A stretch of 64,000 nucleotides of DNA. Origin: Candidatus Zixiibacteriota bacterium (lineage in GTDB: Bacteria > Desulfobacterota > Binatia > UBA9968). The DNA lies in contig DATLYW010000003.1 in assembly GCA_035574315.1 (NCBI GenBank), positions 1 through 64,000 on the forward strand. Reading direction: 5' to 3'. This document shows, in pieces, positions 17,875 through 25,884 of the stretch. The position numbers and the translations under genes are program-made. The notes under the pieces were generated by a model. That model saw nothing but the letters and a program-made list of their open reading frames with translations. It searched no databases and had not been told where the DNA came from. Position 1 is the first letter of the stretch, and each line of letters begins with the position of its first letter.

Positions 17875-18757
17875 AAGGTCCTTCCGCGAGCGCCCGATCC
17901 GCCCTGGGCGTCCGGGCCGCGCGAAACCGCTCGCCCTGGCCGGGCCCGCGGCGCTATGGCTCGCGCTGGTTGCGGCCAGCGCCCGTGCAGAGGTCGGACA
18001 TCTCCTGGCCGTCGAGACGGGAATGCTGCCGGTGATTCTTTCCGCTCCGCACGGAGGCGATCTTCCCCTCCCCGACGTCGTCCTGCGCAGGGGGATCGGA
18101 GTCGCCGACTTCGCCGCTGCCCGGGACGCCGGCACAGGCGAGATTGCCGAGCGCGTGGCTTTTCACCTGGAGCGAAAGCTCGGCGCGAGGCCTTTCCTGA
18201 TCGTCGCCCGCTTCCACAGGAAGTATCTCGACGTGAACCGTCCCCGCGACGGGGCCTACGAATCGGCAGCGGCCGGGCGCTACTACGACGAGTACCACGG
18301 CGCTCTGGCGCGCATGGTCCGAACCGTCGGACAAAGCTGGGGACGCGGGGTCCTGCTTGACATCCACGGGCAGGCTGCGGAGAAACGAACGATCTTCCGC
18401 GGCACTCTCGACGGAAAAACGGTCAGGGGGCTGCTCGAGCGCTTCGGCCGGGCGGCGCTCTCGGGGCCGGCGAGCATCTTCGGGCACCTGGAGACGCTGG
18501 GCTACCGGGTCTCGCCTCCCGGCGGTTCTCCCGCGCTCGAACGGCGATACCGCGGCGGCTTCATCGTGCAAACCTACGGCAGCCATCGCCGCGACGGCAT
18601 CGATGCCTTCCAGCTCGAGCTGGGCTCTGCTCTGCGGATCCGAAGCGTTCTCGAGCGGACGGCAACCGACCTGGCGGAGGCGATCGCCGCTTTCGCCAAG
18701 GAGTTCCTGCCTTTGGCTGGCTTGCGGGAGGAGATCCGACCCTTCGCCCAGCCGTAG
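17858..18757 (+). CDS. N-formylglutamate amidohydrolase-like protein
   Basis: About 299 residues from TTG 17858; the start is uncertain. An N-terminal hydrophobic stretch 'LALAGPAALWLALVAASARA' (about residues 25-44) looks like a signal peptide. The catalytic domain shows 'ILSAPHGGD' (zinc-ligand His; about residues 60-68), 'ARFHRKYLDVNRP' and 'VLLDIHGQA', the order seen in N-formylglutamate amidohydrolase / FGase-like metallopeptidases. 'QLELGSALR' near the C-terminus supplies the conserved Glu. Classical HutG acts in the cytoplasm on histidine breakdown products; a secreted version may instead hydrolyse other N-acyl amino acids or peptides. No hut genes are nearby. Confidence 0.75.
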   Translation: MFRKLERSFRERPIRPGRPGRAKPLALAGPAALWLALVAASARAEVGHLLAVETGMLPVILSAPHGGDLPLPDVVLRRGIGVADFAAARDAGTGEIAERVAFHLERKLGARPFLIVARFHRKYLDVNRPRDGAYESAAAGRYYDEYHGALARMVRTVGQSWGRGVLLDIHGQAAEKRTIFRGTLDGKTVRGLLERFGRAALSGPASIFGHLETLGYRVSPPGGSPALERRYRGGFIVQTYGSHRRDGIDAFQLELGSALRIRSVLERTATDLAEAIAAFAKEFLPLAGLREEIRPFAQP

Positions 18758-18768
18758 CGCGGTCGTTC

Positions 18769-19671
18769 ATGGGACGGATCCTGAAAACTCGAAGCCGCGG
18801 CGCACCGAAAAGCGGCTGTCTGTCGGCGGCGAGGTCATTTTCTGGCCTTGCGCTTGCGCTCTTCATGGAGGGCTGTTCCACGATTCCGATCCCCGGAGCC
18901 TCGCTGCTCGGGCCGGCGGCGGCGGGCGATACCGAGCGTGTGAGAGAGCTGATCGCCGGGGGAGCATCGGCCAATCAACGTCTGCTCGGCATCACGCCGG
19001 TCGGAGTCGCGGTCATCGGCGGTCACGTCGCTACCGTCAAGGCCTTGATCGAGGGCGGGGCCGACGTGAACGAACGGCTCGAAAATCGGAACACGCCCCT
19101 GATGCTGGCAGCGCGCAGGGGCAACGCCGAGATGGTCGCGACGCTGCTCTCCCTCGGGGCGGACCCCAACCTCTCCAACGACTCCGGAGAGACGGCGCTG
19201 CACATGGCCGCCTTCGAAGGACAGGAGCGGATCGCAGCTCTGCTCCTCGACGCGGGCGCCGACCCTAACTCCAGGGACCGCCAGGGCGTGACTCCGTTGC
19301 TCGCCGCGGCCGGTCGCGGCAAGACCGAGCTGGTCCGGGCGCTGATTCGGAGCGGAGCCGACCTCGACGCGCGGGGCCTGGCGGACGGCGTCACCCCGTT
19401 GCTGCTCGCGGCGGGCCTCGGGCACGCCGAGGTCGCCATGGCCCTGATTGCGGCCAAGGCCGACGTGGACGCAGTCGCGTCAAGAACAGGCGTGACTCCT
19501 TTGATGGTCAGCTCCGCAAGAGGAGATTTGGCGCTCGCCAGGGCGTTGCTGGCCGCGGGCGCGCGGGTCAATGCGAGGGACCACCGCGGGCGGACCGCTC
19601 TGGGGCTCGCCCGGGAAGCCGGGCGCCACGAGGTGGCCAGGCTCCTCGAGGAAGCCGGCGCGACCGAGTAG
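18769..19671 (+). CDS. Ankyrin-repeat protein, exported or lipoprotein
   Basis: 300 residues. Residues about 1-36 form a basic then hydrophobic leader ending 'LALALFMEGCST', which resembles a lipoprotein signal although the residues before Cys are not ideal. From about residue 50 the protein is built of roughly eight ankyrin repeats, each with the 'TPL...AA..G....V..LL..GADPN' pattern (for example 'NTPLMLAARRGNAEMVATLL' and 'GETALHMAAFEGQERIAALL'), the first and last being partial capping repeats. Ankyrin repeats mediate protein-protein contact; periplasmic bacterial examples often sit beside catalase or transporters, but nothing here suggests a partner. It is 11 bases from the preceding gene and probably co-transcribed. 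Confidence 0.9.
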   Translation: MGRILKTRSRGAPKSGCLSAARSFSGLALALFMEGCSTIPIPGASLLGPAAAGDTERVRELIAGGASANQRLLGITPVGVAVIGGHVATVKALIEGGADVNERLENRNTPLMLAARRGNAEMVATLLSLGADPNLSNDSGETALHMAAFEGQERIAALLLDAGADPNSRDRQGVTPLLAAAGRGKTELVRALIRSGADLDARGLADGVTPLLLAAGLGHAEVAMALIAAKADVDAVASRTGVTPLMVSSARGDLALARALLAAGARVNARDHRGRTALGLAREAGRHEVARLLEEAGATE

Positions 19672-19728
19672 TCGCGGTGCGACGGCGGCCCGCGCCAATG
19701 CCGCGCGGGAGACGGGCTATGCCCTCGC

Positions 19729-19884
19729 TCAAAGACGATGGCGGTCGAGACGCTTGTGGCGTCCGGCGAGATAGACCCCGACCACCACGACTCCGAATGT
19801 GAGCGGCCAGTGCCTGATTGCCCAGTCGAGGTACGGCGAGAGCTCCCACAACAGACGCCTGAGATATTCCCCGATAATGTCCAA
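19729..19884 (-). CDS. Small single-pass membrane protein (51 residues)
   Basis: A short reading frame on the minus strand starting with TTG at 19884 and ending TGA at 19729. A textbook GGAGG lies seven to eight bases before the start. The product begins LDIIGEYLRRLLWE, has one predicted membrane helix in 'WPLTFGVVVVGVYLAG' (about residues 26-41) and a basic tail 'RHKRLDRHRL', so it should sit with the C-terminus in the cytoplasm. A plausible promoter lies at 19935-19964. I do not recognise the family. It runs convergent with the ankyrin gene. Confidence 0.5.
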   Translation of the reverse strand: MDIIGEYLRRLLWELSPYLDWAIRHWPLTFGVVVVGVYLAGRHKRLDRHRL

Positions 19885-19934
19885 GAGACCACCTCCGGGA
19901 AAAACCTCTGTTGTTCGGGCGTTGTAGCAAGACT

Positions 19935-19964
19935 ATTGTAGGCAATCCGCTTCCGCCTCGGCAA
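19935..19964 (-). promoter_or_regulatory. Candidate promoter for the 51-residue membrane protein
   Basis: Minus-strand TTGCCG (19964-19959), 18-base spacer, TACAAT (19940-19935; 5 of 6). It would give a leader of about 44 bases ending in the GGAGG site. Confidence 0.4.
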
Positions 19965-20085
19965 CAGCTCGAAGGCGCGGCAGCGTGCTCCGGGAAGGGG
20001 CTTGATCCGGAGGTCGGAATTGTCGTCTTTTGGCCGATTCTATCCGGCTTCGTCCTGACGAGACGGGGAGAGCCGTAACGCGACG

Positions 20086-20535
20086 TTATTCACCGGCGAA
20101 CGGCCTGCCGAGAGCGCGCGACAGAGTCTCGACGACCTTGTCGTTGTCGCCGACGTACAGGACGATGAGTCGCCCTTTTTTGAAAAAGTGCGGCGGGCCG
20201 AGCCAATGAGGTTTTGTCGTTCCCACTGTCCTCCCGTCCGGAGAGACCAGCGCGGCCTCGGCGTTCGCCCGGCGAGCGTCAGGGTACTCAAAAACCTGGA
20301 CGTGCTCGCCGTAAAGATCGATCACTCTGCCGACGACGGAAAAAAAGGGCTGCTCGACTCTTTCTTCTGCTTGAACGCTTGCTCCCGACGCTCTTAGATG
20401 GCTGAGGAGGCTGGCATAATCCCGGACCGCACGCGGCTTCGTCGACGGCCGAGTTGCCGCGCAGAGCCCTGCGCCGGAGATTGCCGGGCCTGCCGCCAGG
20501 ACGCAGGTCAGAACGACGATCGCGAGGCGGCTCAC
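20086..20535 (-). CDS. Exported hypothetical protein
   Basis: 149 residues beginning at GTG 20535. Residues 1-27 form a clear signal peptide ('LAIVVLTCVLAAGPAISGAG'). The mature part is soluble; a conserved-looking block reads 'VQVFEYPDARRANAEAALVS', then 'TTKPHWLGPPHFFKKGRLIV' and 'YVGDNDKVVETLSRALGRPF'. This resembles a family of small exported proteins of unknown function that occur widely in environmental genomes. The pattern suggests a two-strand/helix unit rather than an enzyme; no catalytic residues are evident. It lies alone on the minus strand and no function can be proposed. Confidence 0.8.
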   Translation of the reverse strand: MSRLAIVVLTCVLAAGPAISGAGLCAATRPSTKPRAVRDYASLLSHLRASGASVQAEERVEQPFFSVVGRVIDLYGEHVQVFEYPDARRANAEAALVSPDGRTVGTTKPHWLGPPHFFKKGRLIVLYVGDNDKVVETLSRALGRPFAGE

Positions 20536-20617
20536 GAAGCCAGGGTACTAAAAACGCGGGCGGGGCGAAAGCTTTCCGCTCCCGTCCCGCCCGCTCTTCT
20601 CTCTCAACGGGTCCCGC

Positions 20618-21505
20618 TCAGCGCCGCCCGCGCTCGGGCTCCGCTTCCTCCTCCGGGTCCGCCCAGATGACCCGCGTGAGCAGCTTGTGGCCGCCGCCCA
20701 GGTCCAGCTCGTAAAGCTCCGTGCGTCCCCGGTTCGTCGACTTGACGAGCCTGCCCCACTGAGCCGTGCCCACCCGAAAAATCTCGCCGTCGTCGTCCGG
20801 GGAGCCCGGCCCCGGAGGCGTCTTTCCCTTCCCGCGCGCCTGCACGATCTGACCGACGGTCGTCGCGGTGTCGACGTGCCCGTTGTAAATGATCTCGAGC
20901 TGCTCGTAATCGTGAGCGTTGGGATACTCGTTCGTCGGCGGGCCGTCCGGATCGCTGGTGTAATCCATGCAGGTGCCCAGGTTCGGATTCGAGAAGGTTT
21001 GGTCCTGATGGTCCAGCCCGAAGATGTGGCCGACCTCCTGGCACATGACCAGGTTTCTCCATTGCGGGCTGTTGTACTTCGGGTATTTCGAGTTGTCGAA
21101 GTACGAATCGTTGAGCTTCACGGTTCCCTGATAGATGTGCCCGCCCGAGAGCCAGATCTGCGCCACTCCGAGCCAGCCGTTGGTGCCGTACCTGTAGCTG
21201 CAGATTTCCACCCGGCCGCTGGCCGGCGGGCACTTTCTGAGATTCGAAAGATTTCGTCCCGAGACTACCCTCAGATCGAGAACCGCGGACGAGCCCCATC
21301 CATAGGAGCTCGTCGACGCCGTCGTCGCGAGATAGCTGTCCCACGCGCTCGAGACGTTGTCGCCGAGCTGCAACGTGAACGGATTGCTCGTTCGCGCCCA
21401 ATGGTAGGTGCTCCACGGGTGATGCGCGCCCGCGGGCGAGGACAGCGCCACGACGCACGAGACAAAGGCCGCGGTGAGCGGGACACGGTAAAAAGCCGAT
21501 TTCAT
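20618..21505 (-). CDS. Matrixin-like secreted metalloprotease homologue with an altered zinc motif
   Basis: 295 residues from ATG 21505, preceded by AGAGGG. Residues 1-26 are a signal peptide ending 'SPAGAHH'. The centre holds 'CQEVGHIFGLDHQD' (about residues 151-164), which aligns with the zinc-binding HExxHxxGxxH of metzincins but has Gln instead of the first His (codon CAG). A Met-turn-like 'LGTCMDYTSD' follows at the expected distance. The other two His and the Glu are intact. The C-terminal part is acidic and Pro/Gly-rich. It may be a peptidase with an unusual ligand set or an inactive binding protein. An upstream extension to 21595 is open but has no ribosome site. Confidence 0.8.
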   Translation of the reverse strand: MKSAFYRVPLTAAFVSCVVALSSPAGAHHPWSTYHWARTSNPFTLQLGDNVSSAWDSYLATTASTSSYGWGSSAVLDLRVVSGRNLSNLRKCPPASGRVEICSYRYGTNGWLGVAQIWLSGGHIYQGTVKLNDSYFDNSKYPKYNSPQWRNLVMCQEVGHIFGLDHQDQTFSNPNLGTCMDYTSDPDGPPTNEYPNAHDYEQLEIIYNGHVDTATTVGQIVQARGKGKTPPGPGSPDDDGEIFRVGTAQWGRLVKSTNRGRTELYELDLGGGHKLLTRVIWADPEEEAEPERGRR

Positions 21506-21773
21506 AAATCCCTCTTTTCTGCGCTTCGTTCGGCGGCAACGCTCGACGTACAATTTGGCGGCGAGCCTACGAAGGATAGCACCTCCGGCTTCCATCCATC
21601 AACTTCAAATGAGCCAATGCGCGAAAGCGGTCTTTCGATTTTTCGACGGCAGGCCGCCACGAATCGTCGTAAAGCGATCGGCGGAACCCAGAGATGGAGC
21701 GTAAGGCCGCGGGCCGGCCTGTACGGGTAGAGAGCGGAAGGGATGGGAATAATTTAGCGGTCTTTTTGGCAGT

Positions 21774-21794
21774 TTGTCATAACATTTGACAAAT
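21774..21794. repeat. Inverted repeat TTTGTCA-N7-TGACAAA
   Basis: Perfect 7-base arms (21774-21780 and 21788-21794) around the 7-base spacer TAACATT. The right arm covers the -35 hexamer of the promoter below, as expected of a repressor or activator operator. Confidence 0.6.
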
Positions 21795-21815
21795 ATGGCA
21801 AACTTTTGTAGGGTT
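21787..21815 (+). promoter_or_regulatory. Candidate promoter for the coiled-coil gene
   Basis: TTGACA (21787-21792), exactly 17 bases, TAGGGT (21810-21815; weak -10, 3 of 6). The -35 box lies inside the right arm of an inverted repeat, suggesting regulation by a dimeric protein. Confidence 0.4.
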
Positions 21816-21991
21816 GCCGCCCGTCCCGGATGGACCGGGAGCTTGAGTAAGGCCCAAAAAATCGGGGGCTTGCGGCCCCCCGCCCGGCGAACGATCATGG
21901 TATGGTTATTGCCCCGACCAGGTGAGGGCATGAGGCGAAGGCGAAAGACAGAGAGGCTTCGGATCCGTTGACTATCGAAGGAGGCAGGCTT

Positions 21992-22756
21992 ATGGATGCC
22001 GCCGCACCGCAGGACAAGGAGCTCTTCCGCCAGCTCACGCTGCTTTCGAACGAGATCATCCAGACGCAGCAGACGATTCAAAGGCTCGACTCCCTCGAGT
22101 CGCGCATGCGAGGCGCGGTCGAGGAGCTGTTGGGCGAGAAGCAGCGCCTTCGCGAGCAGATCGGACGGCTGGAATCGACGGTGCGGGATGCGGCTGCGTA
22201 CGCGGTCGACGATGCCGAACGAGAGCGACAATCACGCGAGAGCGCCGAAGAGCAGAAAAATATTCTCGTCGATCGGATCCGACAGCTCGAACAGAGCCTC
22301 CAGACCAAGGAAGTCACGCTCGCCGAGCTGGAGCAGCATTTCTCGACCCGCATCGAGGAGCTGACGGGGCAGCTCAAGCACAGGGAAAGCCTGCTGCAGA
22401 TCCGGGGCGAGATGCTGAAAGAGCTCAACGCGACCATCGCTTCCATGAACCGCCTGGCGGTCTCGCTCCAGCGAGTGCCGGGTATGGCGCCGGCGGAGGA
22501 GAAGCCGGTCGACGGCGAGCCGGCGCGCGACGAGCTCAAGGCGGTCGAAGAGCGCTTGTCGGCGGAGATCGAGAAGCTCAAGGCCGAGTTGCGCGAGAAA
22601 GAGCTGACGATCGCAGCGAAATCCGCCGAGATCGAAATGATCAGGGAGAACGCCAGCGCGCGGATCCAGGAGCTTCAGCGCGGCCTGGAGAACAAAAAGA
22701 AGAAGCGGTCGGCCGTTGCCTTTCTGAGCGACATAGGACCCAAGCGATTCCTGTAG
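21992..22756 (+). CDS. Coiled-coil protein of unknown function
   Basis: 254 residues, almost entirely helical and highly charged, with heptad patterns over about residues 10-160 ('LFRQLTLLSNEIIQTQQTIQ', 'LLGEKQRLREQIGRLESTV') and 185-240 ('RLSAEIEKLKAELREKELTI'). A Pro/Glu-rich break near residue 165-180 divides the two coiled coils. The C-terminus 'KKKKRSAVAFLSDIGPKRFL' is basic. There is no signal peptide or membrane helix. AAGGAGG lies seven bases before ATG 21992; the open frame extends to 21968 without a better site. Function is unknown; such proteins usually scaffold cell-envelope or cytoskeletal complexes. Its stop directly abuts that of the convergent DsbA-like gene. Confidence 0.8.
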   Translation: MDAAAPQDKELFRQLTLLSNEIIQTQQTIQRLDSLESRMRGAVEELLGEKQRLREQIGRLESTVRDAAAYAVDDAERERQSRESAEEQKNILVDRIRQLEQSLQTKEVTLAELEQHFSTRIEELTGQLKHRESLLQIRGEMLKELNATIASMNRLAVSLQRVPGMAPAEEKPVDGEPARDELKAVEERLSAEIEKLKAELREKELTIAAKSAEIEMIRENASARIQELQRGLENKKKKRSAVAFLSDIGPKRFL

Positions 22757-23782
22757 TTACGGCCTCGCCGGGCCGCGAGCCAGCTCGTCCTCGATGACGG
22801 CAGCGAAGGTTTCGAGCGGTTGCGCGCCCGAGACCACCCGCCCGTTGATGAAAAAAGCCGGGGTTCCCGTCACCCCGGCACGCCTTCCTGCCTCGATATC
22901 CGCCTGCACGGCGTCACGGTACTTCCCGCCGCCGAAGCAGCTCTCGAAAGCTCTCGCGTCCAACCCCAGCTCTCGGGCGTAACCTTTCAATTCTTCCTCG
23001 CTCGCTCTGGGAGCCGTGGCGAAAAGCTTGTCGTGGTACGGCCAGAACTTCCCCTGTTCGTTGGCGCACCGCGCCGCCTCGTGCGCCTTGCGCGCACCGG
23101 GATGCAGGCTGTCGATGGGAAAGTCCCGGAAAACGAGCCTGACCTTGTCGCGGTAGCGGGATTCGATCTGGGCGAGCGTGGTCAGGACGCGCTTGCAGAA
23201 CGGACAGTGGAAATCAGAGAACTCGATGATCGTCACCGGCGCGTTTTCGGGACCCCTGGACGGCGCCCCCTCCGTCCCTACCTCGACGCGAACCACCGGC
23301 GGCGGTTTGAGATGGACGGCGATGCTGGCCTTTGAGCGAAGCAGGCCGAGGAACTCCTGCCGCCGCTGAGCGAGCTTCTGGTTCTGCAGATGGGCCCGGA
23401 TCTGCTCCCGCAGTTTCTCCTGATCTCCCTGGAGCTGGGCGCGATTCGCCTGGAAGAAGCTTTCGACCTCCTGCTCGCTCACCAGCCCGACCTTGGAAGT
23501 GACCTCGCCGTCGAGCAGCGCGGGAACGGAGATGCCGCGCCTGGCGGCTTCCCGCGCCAGCAGCCTCTCGTTGATGAGGGCTTCGAGCCGCTGCCGCTTC
23601 AAATTGTAGATCTGCTCTTCGAGCTTGCCGAGCTGCGCCGCGAGAGGCTTCTCGACCTCCTCGGCCTCGATGGCGATTCCATCCACCACCGCCAGCGGCT
23701 CGGCGCCGCCGCGCGCCGGGGCCGAAAGCAGCAGGGCCGAGAGCACCGCAATGCGGAGACCGGCTTTGAGCGTTTGCGCCAC
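22757..23782 (-). CDS. DsbA-family thiol:disulfide oxidoreductase with SurA-like N-terminal domain
   Basis: 341 residues, exported (signal peptide about residues 1-27). Residues about 28-150 resemble the helical N-terminal region of SurA/parvulin-type chaperones ('ALINERLLAREAARRGISVP', 'VSEQEVESFFQANRAQL'), without a peptidyl-prolyl isomerase domain. Residues about 170-335 are a DsbA/thioredoxin_4 domain with the active site 'FSDFHCPFCKRV' (CPFC, about residues 194-197) and the cis-Pro loop 'GVTGTPAFFINGR'. It probably acts in periplasmic disulfide exchange; the chaperone-like domain may select substrates. Fusions of this type are known in deltaproteobacteria and Acidobacteria. Confidence 0.88.
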   Translation of the reverse strand: MAQTLKAGLRIAVLSALLLSAPARGGAEPLAVVDGIAIEAEEVEKPLAAQLGKLEEQIYNLKRQRLEALINERLLAREAARRGISVPALLDGEVTSKVGLVSEQEVESFFQANRAQLQGDQEKLREQIRAHLQNQKLAQRRQEFLGLLRSKASIAVHLKPPPVVRVEVGTEGAPSRGPENAPVTIIEFSDFHCPFCKRVLTTLAQIESRYRDKVRLVFRDFPIDSLHPGARKAHEAARCANEQGKFWPYHDKLFATAPRASEEELKGYARELGLDARAFESCFGGGKYRDAVQADIEAGRRAGVTGTPAFFINGRVVSGAQPLETFAAVIEDELARGPARP

Positions 23783-23837
23783 CCCTCCTGCATATCCGGC
23801 CCGGGGGTCGAATGCAACGCGCGGCCGTGACCGCAGA

Positions 23838-24323
23838 CTACCCCTGGATGAGCGAGAAGAGCCAACCCTGGGGAAACGGGACGTGGAGCAGGCGGTTGAA
23901 CAGCCCTTCCATGAAGGCCCACGCGAGGCCGGTCAGAAGGACGCTGAGGCTCCAGCTTTCCCCGCCCGCCAGCCGGAGATAAAAAAGCACAAAGAGCGCG
24001 ACCGCCGGAGGGAAACCCACGAGCAGAATGAGCCCGAAGAAGCCGGCGAGCCAGCCGAACAGCGCCAGCGTTCTCCGCCGCGCGACTTCGGGCGCCACGT
24101 CGGCCGTAAACTCGAAATCGACGGCGTATCCCGACCCATGCTCGCGCACGCCGGCGGCGTTGAGCGACATCTCGACGATCGCCAGGATCAGCAGCGGAAC
24201 GCCCAGAACGCGGGGAAACAACGCCGTCCGGAACGGCCAGAAGAGCGAGGCGTAGAGCGCGTAGGCAGCGACCAGGGCCACGGCGAAGGCGAACAGGAAA
24301 CGGAGGCTCAAGACGTTCTTCAT
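23838..24323 (-). CDS. tctB: Tripartite tricarboxylate transporter, small membrane subunit TctB
   Basis: 161 residues, four predicted membrane helices (about residues 5-25, 35-53, 85-105 and 112-150 as two close segments). It matches the TctB/DUF1468 pattern in size, topology and position next to tctA; the sequence itself is poorly conserved in this family. TctB is the small subunit of the TTT permease. The ATG at 24323 overlaps the tctA stop, implying translational coupling. The order tctC-tctA-tctB on the minus strand is a complete TTT system. Confidence 0.88.
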   Translation of the reverse strand: MKNVLSLRFLFAFAVALVAAYALYASLFWPFRTALFPRVLGVPLLILAIVEMSLNAAGVREHGSGYAVDFEFTADVAPEVARRRTLALFGWLAGFFGLILLVGFPPAVALFVLFYLRLAGGESWSLSVLLTGLAWAFMEGLFNRLLHVPFPQGWLFSLIQG

Positions 24324-25834
24324 GCCGCCTCCGCCGCCCGAGCGGCCGCGCCCTTCGCCCCGCGCACGAAGGGATAGATCACCACGACGACCGTGAGCAC
24401 GACCAGGAGCAGCACCATCGGCCGCGCAAGCCAGGCCGAGCCGTAACGGACGGTGGAAATGTAGAAGTTGTTTTCGGCGATCCTGCCCAGAACGAAACCG
24501 AGAACCAGCGGAGCCCGCGGCCAGCCGCACTTGATCATCGAGAAGCCGACGAGGCCGAAGATCAGAAAGACCAGCAGGTCGCCGATGTGGTTGTTGGACG
24601 TGTACGAGCCGATGAAGGCGAGAAACACGATGAACGGGATCAAGATCGATCCCCGGACGGTCGTGAGCCTGGCGAGCTGCTTGAGGAACACCAGGCTGAT
24701 CGCCACGGTAATGACGTTGGCCACGACCATGGTCCAGACCATGGAAAACGTCAGCACCAGGTGTTTGTCCAGCATGTCCGGCCCGGGGACGATTCCTTGC
24801 AGGAAGAAAGCACCGAGGAGAATCGCCATCGACGAGCTGCCGGGGACTCCGAACGTGATCGTCGGGATCAGCGACCCGCCCTCTTTGGAGTTGTTCGCGG
24901 CGCCCGGGCCGAGAACTCCGCGAACATCGCCCTTGCCGAACCGCTCACGCTCCTCGGCGTTCCGCGCGCTTTGCACGGCGTGGCCGTACGCGATCCACTG
25001 CGCCACTCCTCCCCCGAGCCCGGGCATGATGCCGATAAAGGTGCCGATCAGGCTGCAACGGACCGTGAGGCCCAAATGGCGAAACGTGTCCCGGATTCCC
25101 AGCCACACGCCCGACGCGAGGTTGTCCTTCGGCAGCTCGCCGGCGATCGACGTGCCTCGCACCGCGAGGTCCACGAGCTCGGGGACGGCAAAAAGCCCGA
25201 CCAGAACCGGGACGAGGTCCAGGCCGCCCCAGAGATAGAGCTGGCCGAACGTGAAGCGCTGAACGCCGGCCTGGGGATCCTGACCCACCAGAGAGATCAG
25301 CAGCCCCAGCAACCCGGCCAGAACGCCGCGCAGTAAGGCTCGCGTTCCCTGTCCGCTCAAAGACGAAATGAACGCGATCCCGACCACGGCGAGCATGAAC
25401 AGCTCCGGCGAGCCGAACGAAAGCACCAGCGGCCGAACTACCGGAACCGCGAGAGCGAGGGCGAAAGCCCCGATCAGCGCGCCGATAAGCGAGCTCATCA
25501 ACACCGCCCCGAGCGCCCGTCCGGCCTCGCCCTTCTTTGCCATGGTGTGGCCGTCGGGAATCGTCGCGGCCGTCGTCCCCTCCCCGGGAATTCCAAAGAG
25601 CACCGACGTGATGTCGCCGGTGGTCGAAACCACGGAGTGCATGCCGAGCAGGAAGGCAAAGGCTTCGACCGGGCTCATCTTGTAAACGAAGGGGAGCATC
25701 AAGGCGAGAGTCGTCGAGCCACCGAGCCCCGGCAGCAATCCCACCCAGAAGCCGAGAATGATCCCCAGCCCCATCATGAGGAAGGTCCGGCCCTCGAAGA
25801 TGACCCAGAGGCCTTGAATGAAGGAATCGAACAC
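24320..25834 (-). CDS. tctA: Tripartite tricarboxylate transporter, large permease TctA
   Basis: 504 residues from GTG 25834 with about 12 membrane helices. The TctA signature is clear: 'GFWVGLLPGLGGSTTLALML' near the N-terminus, 'PFVYKMSPVEAFAFLLGMHS', 'PGEGTTAATIPDGHTMAKKG' and a second half-repeat 'GIMPGLGGGVAQWIAYGHAV' with 'GAANNSKEGGSLIPTITFGV'. The two PGLGG repeats reflect the internal duplication of the family. It imports carboxylates (citrate, terephthalate-like aromatics, dicarboxylates) using the ion gradient. The frame is open to a TTG at 25888 but that would add a charged tail before helix 1 and overlap tctC. Confidence 0.95.
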   Translation of the reverse strand: MFDSFIQGLWVIFEGRTFLMMGLGIILGFWVGLLPGLGGSTTLALMLPFVYKMSPVEAFAFLLGMHSVVSTTGDITSVLFGIPGEGTTAATIPDGHTMAKKGEAGRALGAVLMSSLIGALIGAFALALAVPVVRPLVLSFGSPELFMLAVVGIAFISSLSGQGTRALLRGVLAGLLGLLISLVGQDPQAGVQRFTFGQLYLWGGLDLVPVLVGLFAVPELVDLAVRGTSIAGELPKDNLASGVWLGIRDTFRHLGLTVRCSLIGTFIGIMPGLGGGVAQWIAYGHAVQSARNAEERERFGKGDVRGVLGPGAANNSKEGGSLIPTITFGVPGSSSMAILLGAFFLQGIVPGPDMLDKHLVLTFSMVWTMVVANVITVAISLVFLKQLARLTTVRGSILIPFIVFLAFIGSYTSNNHIGDLLVFLIFGLVGFSMIKCGWPRAPLVLGFVLGRIAENNFYISTVRYGSAWLARPMVLLLVVLTVVVVIYPFVRGAKGAAARAAEAA

Positions 25835-25884
25835 GGGCGGAAAAAAGCCCTTTCTCGGCCGGCGACTCCGGCCGGGAAAGGCGA

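Larger units (their letters stand above)
21506..21991. other. 486-base intergenic region with inverted repeats and a long leader
   Basis: No convincing gene is present on either strand. The first part is the 5' region of the minus-strand metalloprotease gene. The second half contains a TTTGTCA/TGACAAA inverted repeat, a promoter-like sequence (21787-21815) and a roughly 170-base leader in front of the coiled-coil gene, with local hairpins TCCCGG/CCGGGA (around 21830-21850), GGGGGC/GCCCCC (around 21865-21885) and TGCCC/GGGCA (around 21910-21930). I do not recognise a known riboswitch in it. Confidence 0.5.
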
